Positions 19,828 to 27,820 of a DNA stretch of 37,442 nt are shown in pieces (position 1 is the stretch's first letter; every line of letters starts with the position of its first letter). The stretch spans positions 1 to 37,442 of the forward strand of contig JBMNPN010000013.1 in assembly GCA_050943615.1 (NCBI GenBank). Direction: 5' to 3'. Below the pieces are notes generated by a model. It was given only the letters and a program-made list of their open reading frames with translations. It made no database searches and was not told the origin of the DNA. The DNA is from CACZQA01 sp050943615 (GTDB lineage: Bacteria; Actinomycetota; Coriobacteriia; Coriobacteriales; QAMH01). The position numbers were made by a program, and so were the translations under genes.

Positions 19828-22398
19828 CTAGTCAGAAGCCGTATCTCCATCTTCCTGGCCATGCCCCGAAGTCGAGCTCGCGGGAACATGCATATCGCTC
19901 TGCGCCGCCTCAAGTGCCAGCGTCTTGCGCTCGCGCAGACGCGGGACCTCGCCGGTGCCCGGAGCAAAGACGAGCTCGTCGCCGACGAAGTCGACGAGGA
20001 TGATCGAGCCCTCTTTCCACTTGCCCATCAAGATCTCCTCGGAGATCGGGTCCTCGATGTAGCGCTGGATTGCACGACGCAGCGGGCGGGCGCCGTACTG
20101 CGTGTCCGTTCCCTTGGAAGCGATGTACTTCTTTGCCGCCGGGGTGAGCTCGATGCTCATGCCCTGGACGATGAGGCGCTGACGCAGGTCGTCGACCATG
20201 AGGTCGATGATCTGGGCGATGTCGTCGTCGGTGAGCGACTTGAAGACGATCGTCTCGTCGACACGGTTCAGGAACTCCGGGCGGAAGAGCTTCTTGAGCT
20301 CTGCCATGACCGAACTCTGGATCTCCTTGTCGGACATGCCCGAGCTGTTGGTCGTGCCAAAGCCAATCGGGTTCTCGCGCGTAATCTCGCGTGCACCGAC
20401 GTTGCTCGTCATGATGATGATCGTGTTGCGGAAGTCGACCTTGCGGCCCTGCGCATCAGTCAGGTGCCCCTCTTCGAGGATCTGCAGCAGGATGTTGAAG
20501 ACATCCGGGTGCGCCTTCTCAATCTCATCGAAGAGCACGACGGAATACGGGCGCTGGCGAACGGCCTTGGTGAGCTGGCCGCCCTCGTCATAGCCCACAT
20601 AGCCCGGCGGCGAGCCGATGAGCCTGCTGACCGTGTGCTTTTCCATGTACTCGGACATGTCGAAGCTGATGAGCGCATCCTCGCTACCGAAGAGGAACTC
20701 CGCGAGCGCCTTGGAAAGCTCGGTCTTGCCCACGCCGCTGGGGCCCAAGAAGATGAACGAGCCCATGGGGCGGCGCGGGTCCTTGAGCCCGGCGCGGCTG
20801 CGGCGAATCGAGCGGGAAAGCGCCGTGACGGCCTCGTTCTGCCCGATGACGCGCTCGTGGAGCGCATCCTCCATGCGCAGCAGCTTGGCAGTCTCGGCCT
20901 CGGTGAGGTTTGCAACCGGCACACCCGTGGCCGCGGAGACGACCTCGGCGATCTGCTCGGTGTCGATGGTCGCCACGTTGATGGCGGCGTCCTCACGCCA
21001 CTTTTCCTCGAGCGCATCGCGCTCGGCGATGAGGTCCTTTTCCTTGTCGCGCAGCTGGGCGGCCGCCTCGAAGTCCTGGTGGCCGACTGCCTCTTCCTTC
21101 TGCACGCGAAGTTTCTTGAGCTTGTCGGACACGGCCGCGACGTCCGCGGAGACCGTCATGTTCTTGATGCGCATGCGCGCACCGGCCTCGTCGATGAGGT
21201 CGATGGCCTTGTCGGGCAGGAAGCGCTCCTGCACGTAGCGGTTGGAGTACTCGACGGCGGCCTCGATGGCCTCGTCGGTGTAGTGCACCCGGTGATGCGC
21301 CTCGTAGCGGTCCTTGAGGCCGTTCAGAATCTGGATGGACTGCTCGACGGTCGGCTCGTCGACCATGACGGTCTGGAAGCGGCGGTTGAGCGCGGAGTCC
21401 TTCTCGATGTGCTTGCGGTACTCGTCGATCGTCGTGGCGCCGATGACCTGGATCTCGCCACGGGACAGCGGCGGTTTCAGGATGGCGGCGGCGTCGATGG
21501 AGCCCTCGGCGCTTCCCGCGCCGATGAGCGTGTGCATCTCGTCGATGAAGAGGATGACATCGCCCTCTTCCTTTACCTCCTTGACGACGCCCTTGAGGCG
21601 CTCCTCGAACTCGCCACGGTACTTGGACCCTGCGACGAGCGCGGAGATGTCGAGCATGACGAGACGCTTGTTGCGCAGCACGTCGGGAACCTGCTCGTCT
21701 GCGATGAGCTGGGCAAGCCCTTCCACGACGGCCGTCTTGCCGACGCCCGGCTCGCCGATGAGCAGAGGGTTGTTCTTGGTGCGGCGCGAGAGGATCTGCT
21801 CGACGCGCTCGGTCTCGCGCTCGCGCCCGATAACCGGGTCAAGCTCGCCGTTTGCCGCGCGCTTGGTGAGGTCGGTGCCGAATTCCTTGAGCATCGACTC
21901 GTCCTTGCCACGCCCACCGCGCTGCTGCGTCTGGCCGGGTGCCTCGAAGGGCACGGGAGTCGGAGCGTTGCTGATGAGCTCGGAAACCGCATCGCGGATC
22001 TGGTCGCCGGAAACGCCCATATTGGAAAGCGCCTGCATGGCGACGCCATCGCCCTCGCGCACGATGCCGAGGAGCAGATGCTCGGTCGAGATGTAGTTCT
22101 GGCCGAGCTGCAGCGTCTCGCGAAGTGCCCCCTCGAGCACGCGCTTGGCACGCGGCGTGAAGGGAATGTGCCCCGCAGCTGCAGGCATATCCTGGTCGGT
22201 GATTTCTTTGACCTGCGCGAGGGTTTCCTCGTAGGTCACGTTGAGGTTGCGAAGCGCCTGGGCGGCAATGCCCTCGCCTTCGCGAATAAGGCCAAGAAGC
22301 AGGTGCTCGGTGCCGACATACGGTTGCTCGAGCATGCGAGCTTCCTCCTGTGCGAGCACAAGTACCCGTCGGGCCTTGTCGGTAAATTTCTCGAACAT
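19828..22398 (-). CDS. clpC: ATP-dependent Clp protease ATPase subunit ClpC
   Basis: 856-aa Hsp100 unfoldase that feeds substrates to ClpP. Domains in order: two Clp-N repeats (about 3-140), AAA1 with GEPGVGKT at 215-222 and ILFIDEMHTL, a middle domain with a UVR-like coiled coil (KKLRVQKEEAVGHQDFEAAAQLRD), AAA2 with GPSGVGKT at 552-559 and VVLFDEIEKAHPD, and the C-terminal D2-small domain. A family-variable acidic/Ser tail of about 35 residues ends the protein. The ATG has GAGGAGGAG 4 nt upstream. The 5' gap has a GTTA-N8-TAAC dyad near 22460, a possible operator, but I see no clear CtsR, HspR or ClgR box. No mcsA/mcsB/ctsR neighbours are present. Confidence 0.97.
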   Translation of the reverse strand: MFEKFTDKARRVLVLAQEEARMLEQPYVGTEHLLLGLIREGEGIAAQALRNLNVTYEETLAQVKEITDQDMPAAAGHIPFTPRAKRVLEGALRETLQLGQNYISTEHLLLGIVREGDGVAMQALSNMGVSGDQIRDAVSELISNAPTPVPFEAPGQTQQRGGRGKDESMLKEFGTDLTKRAANGELDPVIGRERETERVEQILSRRTKNNPLLIGEPGVGKTAVVEGLAQLIADEQVPDVLRNKRLVMLDISALVAGSKYRGEFEERLKGVVKEVKEEGDVILFIDEMHTLIGAGSAEGSIDAAAILKPPLSRGEIQVIGATTIDEYRKHIEKDSALNRRFQTVMVDEPTVEQSIQILNGLKDRYEAHHRVHYTDEAIEAAVEYSNRYVQERFLPDKAIDLIDEAGARMRIKNMTVSADVAAVSDKLKKLRVQKEEAVGHQDFEAAAQLRDKEKDLIAERDALEEKWREDAAINVATIDTEQIAEVVSAATGVPVANLTEAETAKLLRMEDALHERVIGQNEAVTALSRSIRRSRAGLKDPRRPMGSFIFLGPSGVGKTELSKALAEFLFGSEDALISFDMSEYMEKHTVSRLIGSPPGYVGYDEGGQLTKAVRQRPYSVVLFDEIEKAHPDVFNILLQILEEGHLTDAQGRKVDFRNTIIIMTSNVGAREITRENPIGFGTTNSSGMSDKEIQSSVMAELKKLFRPEFLNRVDETIVFKSLTDDDIAQIIDLMVDDLRQRLIVQGMSIELTPAAKKYIASKGTDTQYGARPLRRAIQRYIEDPISEEILMGKWKEGSIILVDFVGDELVFAPGTGEVPRLRERKTLALEAAQSDMHVPASSTSGHGQEDGDTASD

Positions 22399-22533
22399 AT
22401 ACTCCTCCTCAAATAGGAAGACTTACACCGAGAAGTATAGGCTTCTGCAGATTTTAGGTGTTACGAAACGATAACGGCTCGACCTCAACGGGAAAACGAC
22501 TTGGCGAATCAACATAATTTTGCAACCCATATG

Positions 22534-22841
22534 CCCGTCGAGGGACGGGGATGTTCCACGGGGCGACTTTGCGGAGCAGATTGGCAACGTCCCGCCCGCG
22601 GTCTTGCGAGGACTGTCTGAGCGCGCGAAAGCGCGCGAGTTCCGCAGCAGCGGGCGGGACGTTGTCAATCGGGTGCGGAGCATGAGCACAGGGGAACATC
22701 CCCGCCCCTCGACGGGCAGCCGCGTCCACGCCTTCGATACCTCAAGACAAGAGAAGTACGCAGCAGCGGGCGGGGCGTTGCCAATCGGGTGCGGAGCATG
22801 AACACAGGGGACCTCCCCGCCCTCACGGGGCAGCCACGTCC
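22534..22841. repeat. GC-rich composite repeat cluster between lysS and clpC
   Basis: The 443-bp gap 22399-22841 holds no plausible gene. It contains two direct repeats of about 83 bp: unit A 22644-22727 and unit B 22760-22841, sharing GCAGCAGCGGGCGGG.CGTT, CAATCGGGTGCGGAGCATGA and CACGGGGCAG-type ends. A third, inverted and more diverged copy lies at 22534-22602 (CCCGTCGAGGGACGGGGATG, then GGCAACGTCCCGCCCGC). The inverted and direct copies form a long imperfect palindrome around a small GCGCGC-GAAA-GCGCGC hairpin near 22621-22636. Unit B ends exactly at the lysS stop codon. It resembles REP/BIME-type interspersed elements; mobility or function is not shown. The remaining part (22399-22533) is the clpC leader. 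Confidence 0.75.
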
Positions 22842-24341
22842 TTATGCTTCTGGCGCTTCCGGGCGCATGAACGGGAAGAGCAGGACGTCTCTGATCGAGG
22901 TGTTGTCGGTCATGAGCATGACCAGGCGGTCGATGCCGATGCCGATACCTCCGGCAGGGGGCATGCCGTACTCAAGCGCGCGGATGTAGTCGCGGTCGTA
23001 GTCCATGGCCTCTTCGTCGCCGGCAGCCTTCTGGCGCATCTGCTCGGCAAAGCGCTCTTCCTGGTCGACGGGGTCGTTGAGCTCGGAGAACGCGTTGGCG
23101 TACTCGTGGCCGCAGACGAACAGCTCGAATCTCCAGGTGAGCTCGGGGTTGTCTTCCTTCTTCTTGGCAAGCGGGCTTACCTCGAGCGGATGGTCGCAGA
23201 CAAAGGTCGGCTCGACGATCGTGTCCTCAACCAGCTCTTCGAAAAGCTCGGAGATGAGCTTGCCCTTGCCCCAGGATTCCTGCACTTCGATGCCGTTTTT
23301 CTCGGCGAGCGCGCGCAGGTCCTCTAGGCTGCGGTCAAACGAGATGTCCTCGCCTGCCTTCTCGGAGACGAGCTCGATCATGGTCGCGCGCCTGAACGGC
23401 TTGGAGAAGTCGAGCTCGTGGCCGTCGTAGGTACAGGTGAGCGAGCCGTTTGCCGCCTGGCAGGCAGCCCTGAAGGCGCCTTCGCAAAAGTCCATCATCC
23501 CCGAAAGGTCACTGAAGGCGCAGTACGCCTCGAGCGTCGTGAACTCAGGGTTGTGAGTGAGGTCCATGCCCTCATTGCGGAAGCAGCGGTTGATCTCGTA
23601 GACGCGCTCGAAGCCACCGACCAGCAGGCGCTTGAGGTAGAGCTCGGGCGCGATGCGCAGGTAGACTTCCATGTCGAGCGCGTTGAAGTGCGAGGTGAAG
23701 GGCTTTGCCGTCGCGCCGCCCGCGAGCGTGTGGAGCATCGGGGTCTCGACCTCGAGGTAGCCCTCGCCCTCGCAATAGGCGCGCAGCGCGCTCACAATGC
23801 GCGAGCGCTTCACGAACGTGTCCTTGACGTCGTCGTTGACGGTCAAGTCGACGTAGCGCTGACGATAGCGCAGCTCCTTGTCCGTGAGGCCATGGAACTT
23901 CTCGGGAAGCGGGCGCAGCGACTTAGAGAGCAGCTCGACTGCCGTCGGGGCAACGGAAAGCTGGCCGCGACGTGTGCGCATGACGACGCCCTCGGCACCG
24001 ATCCAATCGCCGACGTCGAGCTCCTTGATGCGCTCAAACTCCTCTTTACCCACATTGTTGATGCGGATGAAGAGCTGCACGGTGCCCGTCGCGTCCTTGA
24101 GCTCCATGAAGATGATCTTGCCCTGGCGTCGGATGGCCATGATGCGTCCGGCGACGCGCACGACGTCTTCGGTCGTGGCGCCATCTTCGAGGTCCGCATA
24201 GCGTTCCTCGAGATCGGACACGTGGTCGGTCACGTCATAGCGGTGCCCGTAAGGATGGCGCCCCTCGGCGATGAGCTGGGCGCGCTTGTTCTTGCGGACC
24301 TCTATCGGGTCGTCGATGACCTCGTTCTGCTCTTCTGCCAT
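22842..24341 (-). CDS. lysS: Lysyl-tRNA synthetase, class II
   Basis: 499-aa class II LysRS that charges tRNA-Lys. The N-terminal OB fold for anticodon binding is at about 60-145 (VRVAGRIMAIRRQGKIIFMELKD). The catalytic domain follows with motif 1 around RSRIVSALRAYCEGEGYLEVETP, motif 2 FRNEGMDLTHNPEFTTLE and motif 3 GMPPAGGIGIGIDRLVML near the C-terminus. Length is normal. The ATG lies 3 bp after the greA stop, so the two genes form one transcript. The stop codon directly abuts a GC-rich repeat unit; no ordinary terminator follows. Confidence 0.97.
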   Translation of the reverse strand: MAEEQNEVIDDPIEVRKNKRAQLIAEGRHPYGHRYDVTDHVSDLEERYADLEDGATTEDVVRVAGRIMAIRRQGKIIFMELKDATGTVQLFIRINNVGKEEFERIKELDVGDWIGAEGVVMRTRRGQLSVAPTAVELLSKSLRPLPEKFHGLTDKELRYRQRYVDLTVNDDVKDTFVKRSRIVSALRAYCEGEGYLEVETPMLHTLAGGATAKPFTSHFNALDMEVYLRIAPELYLKRLLVGGFERVYEINRCFRNEGMDLTHNPEFTTLEAYCAFSDLSGMMDFCEGAFRAACQAANGSLTCTYDGHELDFSKPFRRATMIELVSEKAGEDISFDRSLEDLRALAEKNGIEVQESWGKGKLISELFEELVEDTIVEPTFVCDHPLEVSPLAKKKEDNPELTWRFELFVCGHEYANAFSELNDPVDQEERFAEQMRQKAAGDEEAMDYDRDYIRALEYGMPPAGGIGIGIDRLVMLMTDNTSIRDVLLFPFMRPEAPEA

Positions 24342-24344
24342 GGA

Positions 24345-24821
24345 CTAGTGCCCCACCTTGGTGAGGGTGAACTTCATATGGCGGCCCGTCGGACCATCGT
24401 ATTCGATGGTGTCGCCCTTCTTGTGGCCGAGCGCTGCAGCCCCGAGCGGGGACTCGTTGGAGATTTCGCCCTCGTCGATATCGGCCTCGGCGCCGCCCAC
24501 GATCGTGAACACGCGCTCACGGCCCTTTTCGTCGGCGATCGTGATCGTCGAGCCGATGACGACCTTGTTGCCGCGCTTGGGAGACTCGACGACCTGGGCG
24601 TTTGCCAGGATCTCGTTGATCTCGGCAATGCGCTGCTCCATGAACGCCTGCTCGTTTTTGGCGTCGTCGTATTCCGAGTTCTCGGAGATATCGCCGAACT
24701 CGCGGGCGATGCGGATACGCTCGCCGACCTCGTCGCGCTTCTCGGTCTCGAGATAGTGAAGCTCCTCTTCGAGCTTCGCCTTGCCCTCTTCAGTGAGGAT
24801 CATGTCTTCGTTGCTCGTCAT
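24345..24821 (-). CDS. greA: Transcription elongation factor GreA
   Basis: 158-aa factor that stimulates cleavage of backtracked RNA by RNA polymerase. The N-terminal antiparallel coiled coil (about 8-80) carries the acidic tip GDISENSEYDDAKNEQAF. The C-terminal FKBP-like domain has IGSTITIADEKGRERVFTIVG and ISNESPLGAAALGHKKGD. The ATG has GGAG upstream at about 13 nt, an unusually long spacing. It lies 3 bp from lysS, an arrangement seen in other actinobacteria. Confidence 0.95.
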   Translation of the reverse strand: MTSNEDMILTEEGKAKLEEELHYLETEKRDEVGERIRIAREFGDISENSEYDDAKNEQAFMEQRIAEINEILANAQVVESPKRGNKVVIGSTITIADEKGRERVFTIVGGAEADIDEGEISNESPLGAAALGHKKGDTIEYDGPTGRHMKFTLTKVGH

Positions 24822-24847
24822 GGTACTTGCCGCTCTCCAATCACTTG

Positions 24848-24887
24848 CAAAACAGACGGCGCATGCGAACTTCGATCCGCACGCGCC
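24848..24887 (-). terminator. Terminator after tatA
   Basis: A 10-bp stem (24858-24867 and 24878-24887, one G-U pair, 10-nt loop) is followed on the minus strand by GTCTGTTTTGC. It separates tatA from greA. Confidence 0.8.
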
Positions 24888-24918
24888 GCTTGACTACCAA
24901 TTCTCGTGGCTATAGGGC

Positions 24919-25209
24919 CTACGCGTCCTTTTCGGATGACTCGGCCTTGTCCGCCGTGTCGTCTTCGTCCTTGACCTCGACGGTCTCCACTTCGGCATCA
25001 TCTGCCTTGTCGGCATCGTCCTTGCCGGAGTCTCCTTCTTCGACGGCCTTATCGTCGTCTCTGTCCTTGCCCTCCATGCCGGCACGCATGTTGTTGACAG
25101 TACGTCCAATGGCCTTGCCGAGTTTGGGAAGGTTCTTCGGGCCAAAGATCAGAAGAACCACGACAAGGATGATAATTATTTCAGGTAGGCCCAGTGGTCC
25201 AATATGCAT
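24919..25209 (-). CDS. tatA: Sec-independent translocase protein TatA/TatB family
   Basis: 96-aa Tat pore protein for export of folded proteins. It has one N-terminal membrane helix (LPEIIIILVVVLLIFG, about 8-22), the FGPKNLPKLGKAIG hinge and amphipathic helix, then an acidic Asp/Glu/Lys tail of about 50 residues. I start at the ATG at 25209 with GAGGAG 4 nt upstream, which leaves a normal short N-terminus; the 8-codon in-frame extension is rejected. No tatC is in the window. A candidate Tat substrate (NlpC/P60) is encoded next door. A possible extended -10 (TGGTATCTT, around 25255-25263) lies about 50 bp upstream. Confidence 0.93.
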   Translation of the reverse strand: MHIGPLGLPEIIIILVVVLLIFGPKNLPKLGKAIGRTVNNMRAGMEGKDRDDDKAVEEGDSGKDDADKADDAEVETVEVKDEDDTADKAESSEKDA

Positions 25210-25274
25210 AAAGCTCCTCGTGCCAAATGCCAATACTGTTGGGACAGCGGTAGCAAGATACCATTCTTTGCCCC

Positions 25275-25307
25275 AAAATAAAAGAAAGGACCCGCATGCG
25301 GGCCCCT
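25275..25307 (-). terminator. Terminator after tRNA-Pro
   Basis: A GC-rich hairpin centred on CCCGCATGCGGG (25289-25307) is followed on the minus strand by TTTCTTTTATTTT. It lies 14 nt past the tRNA 3' end. Confidence 0.87.
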
Positions 25308-25320
25308 CCGTTGTTTCGTA

Positions 25321-25397
25321 TGGTCGGGATGACTGGATTCGAACCAGCGACCTCTCACTCCCGAAGCGAGCGCTCTACCAAGCTGAGCCACATCCCG
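25321..25397 (-). tRNA. tRNA-Pro (anticodon CGG)
   Basis: 77-nt cloverleaf. The acceptor CGGGATG pairs with CATCCCG, CCA is encoded, and anticodon CGG is at 25361-25363 in loop TTCGGGA. The C1-G72 first pair is typical for bacterial tRNA-Pro. Confidence 0.95.
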
Positions 25398-25457
25398 AAT
25401 ACGCGAGGAATGATTCTAGCAGATTCCCGCGCACTGCACGAGAATTTTTTGCCCCGC

Positions 25458-25505
25458 ATAAAACAAGCCCGTCCAAGAGCACCCGCATGGGCGCAAGACG
25501 GGCTT
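25458..25505 (-). terminator. Terminator after the NlpC/P60 gene
   Basis: A 9-bp stem AAGCCCGTC/GACGGGCTT (25465-25473 and 25497-25505) with an inner GC-rich loop that can also pair is followed on the minus strand by GTTTTATG. Confidence 0.84.
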
Positions 25506-25521
25506 GAAAAACGCAATCGTG

Positions 25522-26676
25522 CTACGGACGAACGATCTTGCCGCGCACAGAGGAGATGCAGACGACGGCACCCGTATGAGGGGCCTCGATCATCTGGCCA
25601 CCGCCGATGTAGAGGGCGCAGTGCCCGGAGCTGCAGGCGACGACGTCGCCCGGACGCGGGTTGCTAACCGTGGGCATCGCCCAGAACTCCTGAGAAACGT
25701 ACACGTGCGTATGCTGACCGGTCAGCGCGTAGCTAACGAGACCCGAGCAATCATAGGCAGACGGACCCGCAGCGCCCCACTGGTAGGGCTTGCCCAGGCA
25801 CGAGCGTGCACGGCTCACTGCAGAGCTGCCGCCGCCGGACCCACTCGAACTGCTGCTAGAGGAGCTCGAGCTGCTGGAGCCACCCGAGCTGCTCGACCCG
25901 GAGTTGCTAGAGCCAGAGTTGCTGGACCCGGAGTTGCTGGAGCCAGAGTTGCTGGAGCCGGAATTGCTCGACCCGGAGTTGGAGCTGCTACTCGAGTTGG
26001 AGGAAGCAGACGGCGTGTAGGCTGCAGCTGCCTTGGCCTGAGCGGCGGCCTTTGCTGCCCGCTCCTTCTTGACGAGGCGCTTGTACTCGGCGGAAAGCGA
26101 ATTGTACGTGGACTGATACTCGGCCTGCTTGGATTCGGCTTCTTTTTTGCTCGCCTTGGCAGCAGCAAGCTGGTTTGCCGCCTCGGCCTGGTTATCTTCG
26201 AGCTCTTTTTCAGCGCTCTCGAGCTCCGCTTTGGTGACCTTGGTCTGGCTCACGAGATCGGCGTCGTCTTCGTTGAGGTTGTTGAGGGTGTCCCAGACCG
26301 TCGCGAAGTCGTCGAAAGAGCCGACGCCCAAGAGCACGTCGAGATAGCTCATCGCACCCGAGCGGTACATAGACGTAGCGCGCGTGTTCAGATGCGTCTG
26401 GAGCGTGTTGATCTTCTTCTTTGCTGCCGCGATCTTCTTCTTTGCGGCGTTGACCTTCTCGGTCGCCTTCTGGTACTTGATGGTAGCGGCGTTGTAGCTT
26501 TCTGCCGCTGCCTCGACCTCATCGCTCAGAGTGTCGAGTTTTGATTGGACCTCTTCAAGCTCGGCCTTCTTCTCTGCCGAGGTGACTGCGAGCGCGGGCT
26601 TGGAGTCGAAGGCGGCCATGGCGCCCAGCGCCACTGCCGTGCCAATGAATGTTCTACGATTAAGCTGCTTTGCCAT
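25522..26676 (-). CDS. Tat-exported NlpC/P60 peptidoglycan endopeptidase
   Basis: 384-aa secreted cell-wall hydrolase. Residues 1-30 are a Tat signal (NRRTFIG with a hydrophobic stretch and an AxA-type cut after PALA). A long coiled coil (about 32-215) resembles the autoinhibitory helices of RipA/CwlO-type hydrolases. A low-complexity SGSSN-repeat linker (about 225-285) precedes the C-terminal NlpC/P60 domain, with catalytic C310 (YDCSGLVSYAL), H352 (SGHCALYIGG) and H367 (EAPHTG). It should cut stem peptides (gamma-D-Glu-diaminopimelate type bonds). The gene is a single unit with its own leader and terminator. The ATG has GGGAG about 11 nt upstream. Confidence 0.93.
   Translation of the reverse strand: MAKQLNRRTFIGTAVALGAMAAFDSKPALAVTSAEKKAELEEVQSKLDTLSDEVEAAAESYNAATIKYQKATEKVNAAKKKIAAAKKKINTLQTHLNTRATSMYRSGAMSYLDVLLGVGSFDDFATVWDTLNNLNEDDADLVSQTKVTKAELESAEKELEDNQAEAANQLAAAKASKKEAESKQAEYQSTYNSLSAEYKRLVKKERAAKAAAQAKAAAAYTPSASSNSSSSSNSGSSNSGSSNSGSSNSGSSNSGSSNSGSSSSGGSSSSSSSSSSSSGSGGGSSAVSRARSCLGKPYQWGAAGPSAYDCSGLVSYALTGQHTHVYVSQEFWAMPTVSNPRPGDVVACSSGHCALYIGGGQMIEAPHTGAVVCISSVRGKIVRP
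25886..25985 (-). repeat. 15-bp tandem repeat encoding the SGSSN linker
   Basis: Six imperfect 15-bp units with core GAGTTGCTGGACCCG (plus-strand reading) at 25886-25975, followed by a partial one. They encode the Ser/Gly/Asn spacer between coiled coil and hydrolase domain. The 15-bp period keeps the frame, so copy-number change would alter linker length only. Confidence 0.85.
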
Positions 26677-26713
26677 GTATCGAGTTTCTCCCTACCGCAT
26701 AGCTGGACTGTAG

Positions 26714-26753
26714 TTCAAGACTTTGAACATGCCGTCACATGTTAGCACTTGAA
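26714..26753 (-). promoter_or_regulatory. Nested-palindrome leader hairpin upstream of the NlpC/P60 gene
   Basis: Two nested inverted repeats: outer TTCAAG/CTTGAA (26714-26719 and 26748-26753) and inner AACATG/CATGTT (26726-26731 and 26738-26743). In the minus-strand RNA this is a two-step stem with a 6-nt loop, about 40-75 nt before the start codon. A GATAAT -10-like box at 26785-26790 would put it inside the leader. It may be an RNA switch or a protein operator. Confidence 0.45.
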
Positions 26754-26882
26754 CCTGAATCGACAAAACTAGAGAGTCTGTCACATTATCATCGCAACAG
26801 ATACCTGTCGCCTAAACCGCTGGTCAGTATGAAAGTGGCTCCGAAACTTACGTGGATAAACTATGGAATTCGCATGGAGGGG

Positions 26883-27791
26883 CTACTGCTGAGCGGCACA
26901 AAAGGCGTCGAGCAAAGTGACGGCGAGGTGCTGCTCCCAGCGCTCGCCTGAGACCATTTCTCCCGAATCGCTTGCACCTTGAACGGGAACCGTGACAATG
27001 ACACGGCTGTCGCCGAGCTGTGCAGACTCGAGAGCGATTCTGAGCCGAGCAGAAAAATGCGCGTCTTCGGAAAGCCCCACTGCGGGCACGCCATCCTGTA
27101 GCTCAGACCCTTCGGTGGCAATGCCGAGCATGAGCGCATGCGAGGGAGCGACGCCGATGAGCGCATCCGCGCTCACGATCTTTGACTGGGCCGTGGTTGC
27201 GCGGGCGAGATTTGCCGCTCGTGCGGCAACGCCCCGTCCGACAGGATCGAGCCCGTAGAAGACGGCGACGACCTTTGAGAGCGCCTCTGCCGCACGGGCA
27301 AAGCCACCATGGGCAGAGACTTCCTCTGCGCTGGCCGCGGACTTGCCCTCCCACGCATGGCGCAGACGCTCTATCACCTCATAGGTGCTCGTGCCGGCGA
27401 TGCCGTCATCCACCAGGCCGACGCTTGCCTGGAACTCGCGCAGGGCATGTTCGGTGCGGGCCCCGAAGATTCCATCGGGCTCCCCGATGACGAAGCCGAG
27501 CACGTTCATGATGTTCTGGAGCGTTTCGACATCACCGCCATGGAAGTAGGGCATGCGCAGATAGAGTATGCGGTCGCCAAGTATAAAACTGGCATCCACC
27601 AGCGCGGACCAGGTCTGGTCGTCTACCGTGTCGCCTTCCGGCAGACCGGCAGAGAGGCGGAACTGCCGAACCGCCTCTTGCGTGCGGTCGAGGTACTTGC
27701 CGTCGGCCGAGAGCTCATAGCCCAGGACGCGTAGACGTCTCTGGACATCGGCAACCGCCTCTCCTGTATCGTTTCTCTTTATCGTGCGCAT
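26883..27791 (-). CDS. CwlM-like protein with two peptidoglycan-binding domains and no recognisable amidase site
   Basis: 302-aa protein with two PG_binding_1 domains (about 5-66 and 78-143: VADVQRRLRVLGYELSADGK; VETLQNIMNVLGFVIGEPDG). The second, with FILGDRILYLR before it, follows the layout of mycobacterial CwlM. CwlM continues into an amidase_3-like domain and controls peptidoglycan precursor synthesis. Here the C-terminal 150 residues (from about VVAVFYGLDPVGRG) are shorter, and I can find no His/Glu zinc set. No signal peptide or membrane helix is visible, so it is probably cytosolic and regulatory or binding. The start has AGG upstream and lies 29 bp after the polyprenyl synthase. Confidence 0.72.
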   Translation of the reverse strand: MRTIKRNDTGEAVADVQRRLRVLGYELSADGKYLDRTQEAVRQFRLSAGLPEGDTVDDQTWSALVDASFILGDRILYLRMPYFHGGDVETLQNIMNVLGFVIGEPDGIFGARTEHALREFQASVGLVDDGIAGTSTYEVIERLRHAWEGKSAASAEEVSAHGGFARAAEALSKVVAVFYGLDPVGRGVAARAANLARATTAQSKIVSADALIGVAPSHALMLGIATEGSELQDGVPAVGLSEDAHFSARLRIALESAQLGDSRVIVTVPVQGASDSGEMVSGERWEQHLAVTLLDAFCAAQQ

Positions 27792-27820
27792 ATCGTTACT
27801 ACCTAAGTATCTTGTTGTAA

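Noticed and set aside
19753..22416. 887-aa plus-strand frame opposite clpC
   Set aside because: Antisense shadow of clpC with no recognisable domain or ribosome site.
22399..22533. CtsR, HspR or ClgR operator for clpC
   Set aside because: Only a short GTTA-N8-TAAC dyad is seen; none of the known consensus boxes matches convincingly.
22534..22841. CRISPR array in the lysS-clpC gap
   Set aside because: Only two direct and one inverted copies, units are ~83 bp, unequal spacing and no cas genes.
25886..25985. CRISPR-like short repeats
   Set aside because: 15-bp units without spacers, in frame within the hydrolase linker.
26677..26882. c-di-AMP (ydaO) riboswitch upstream of the NlpC/P60 gene
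   Set aside because: Tempting because of the gene type and the DisA-like protein, but the conserved ydaO core segments are not readable here and the structure is a simple hairpin.
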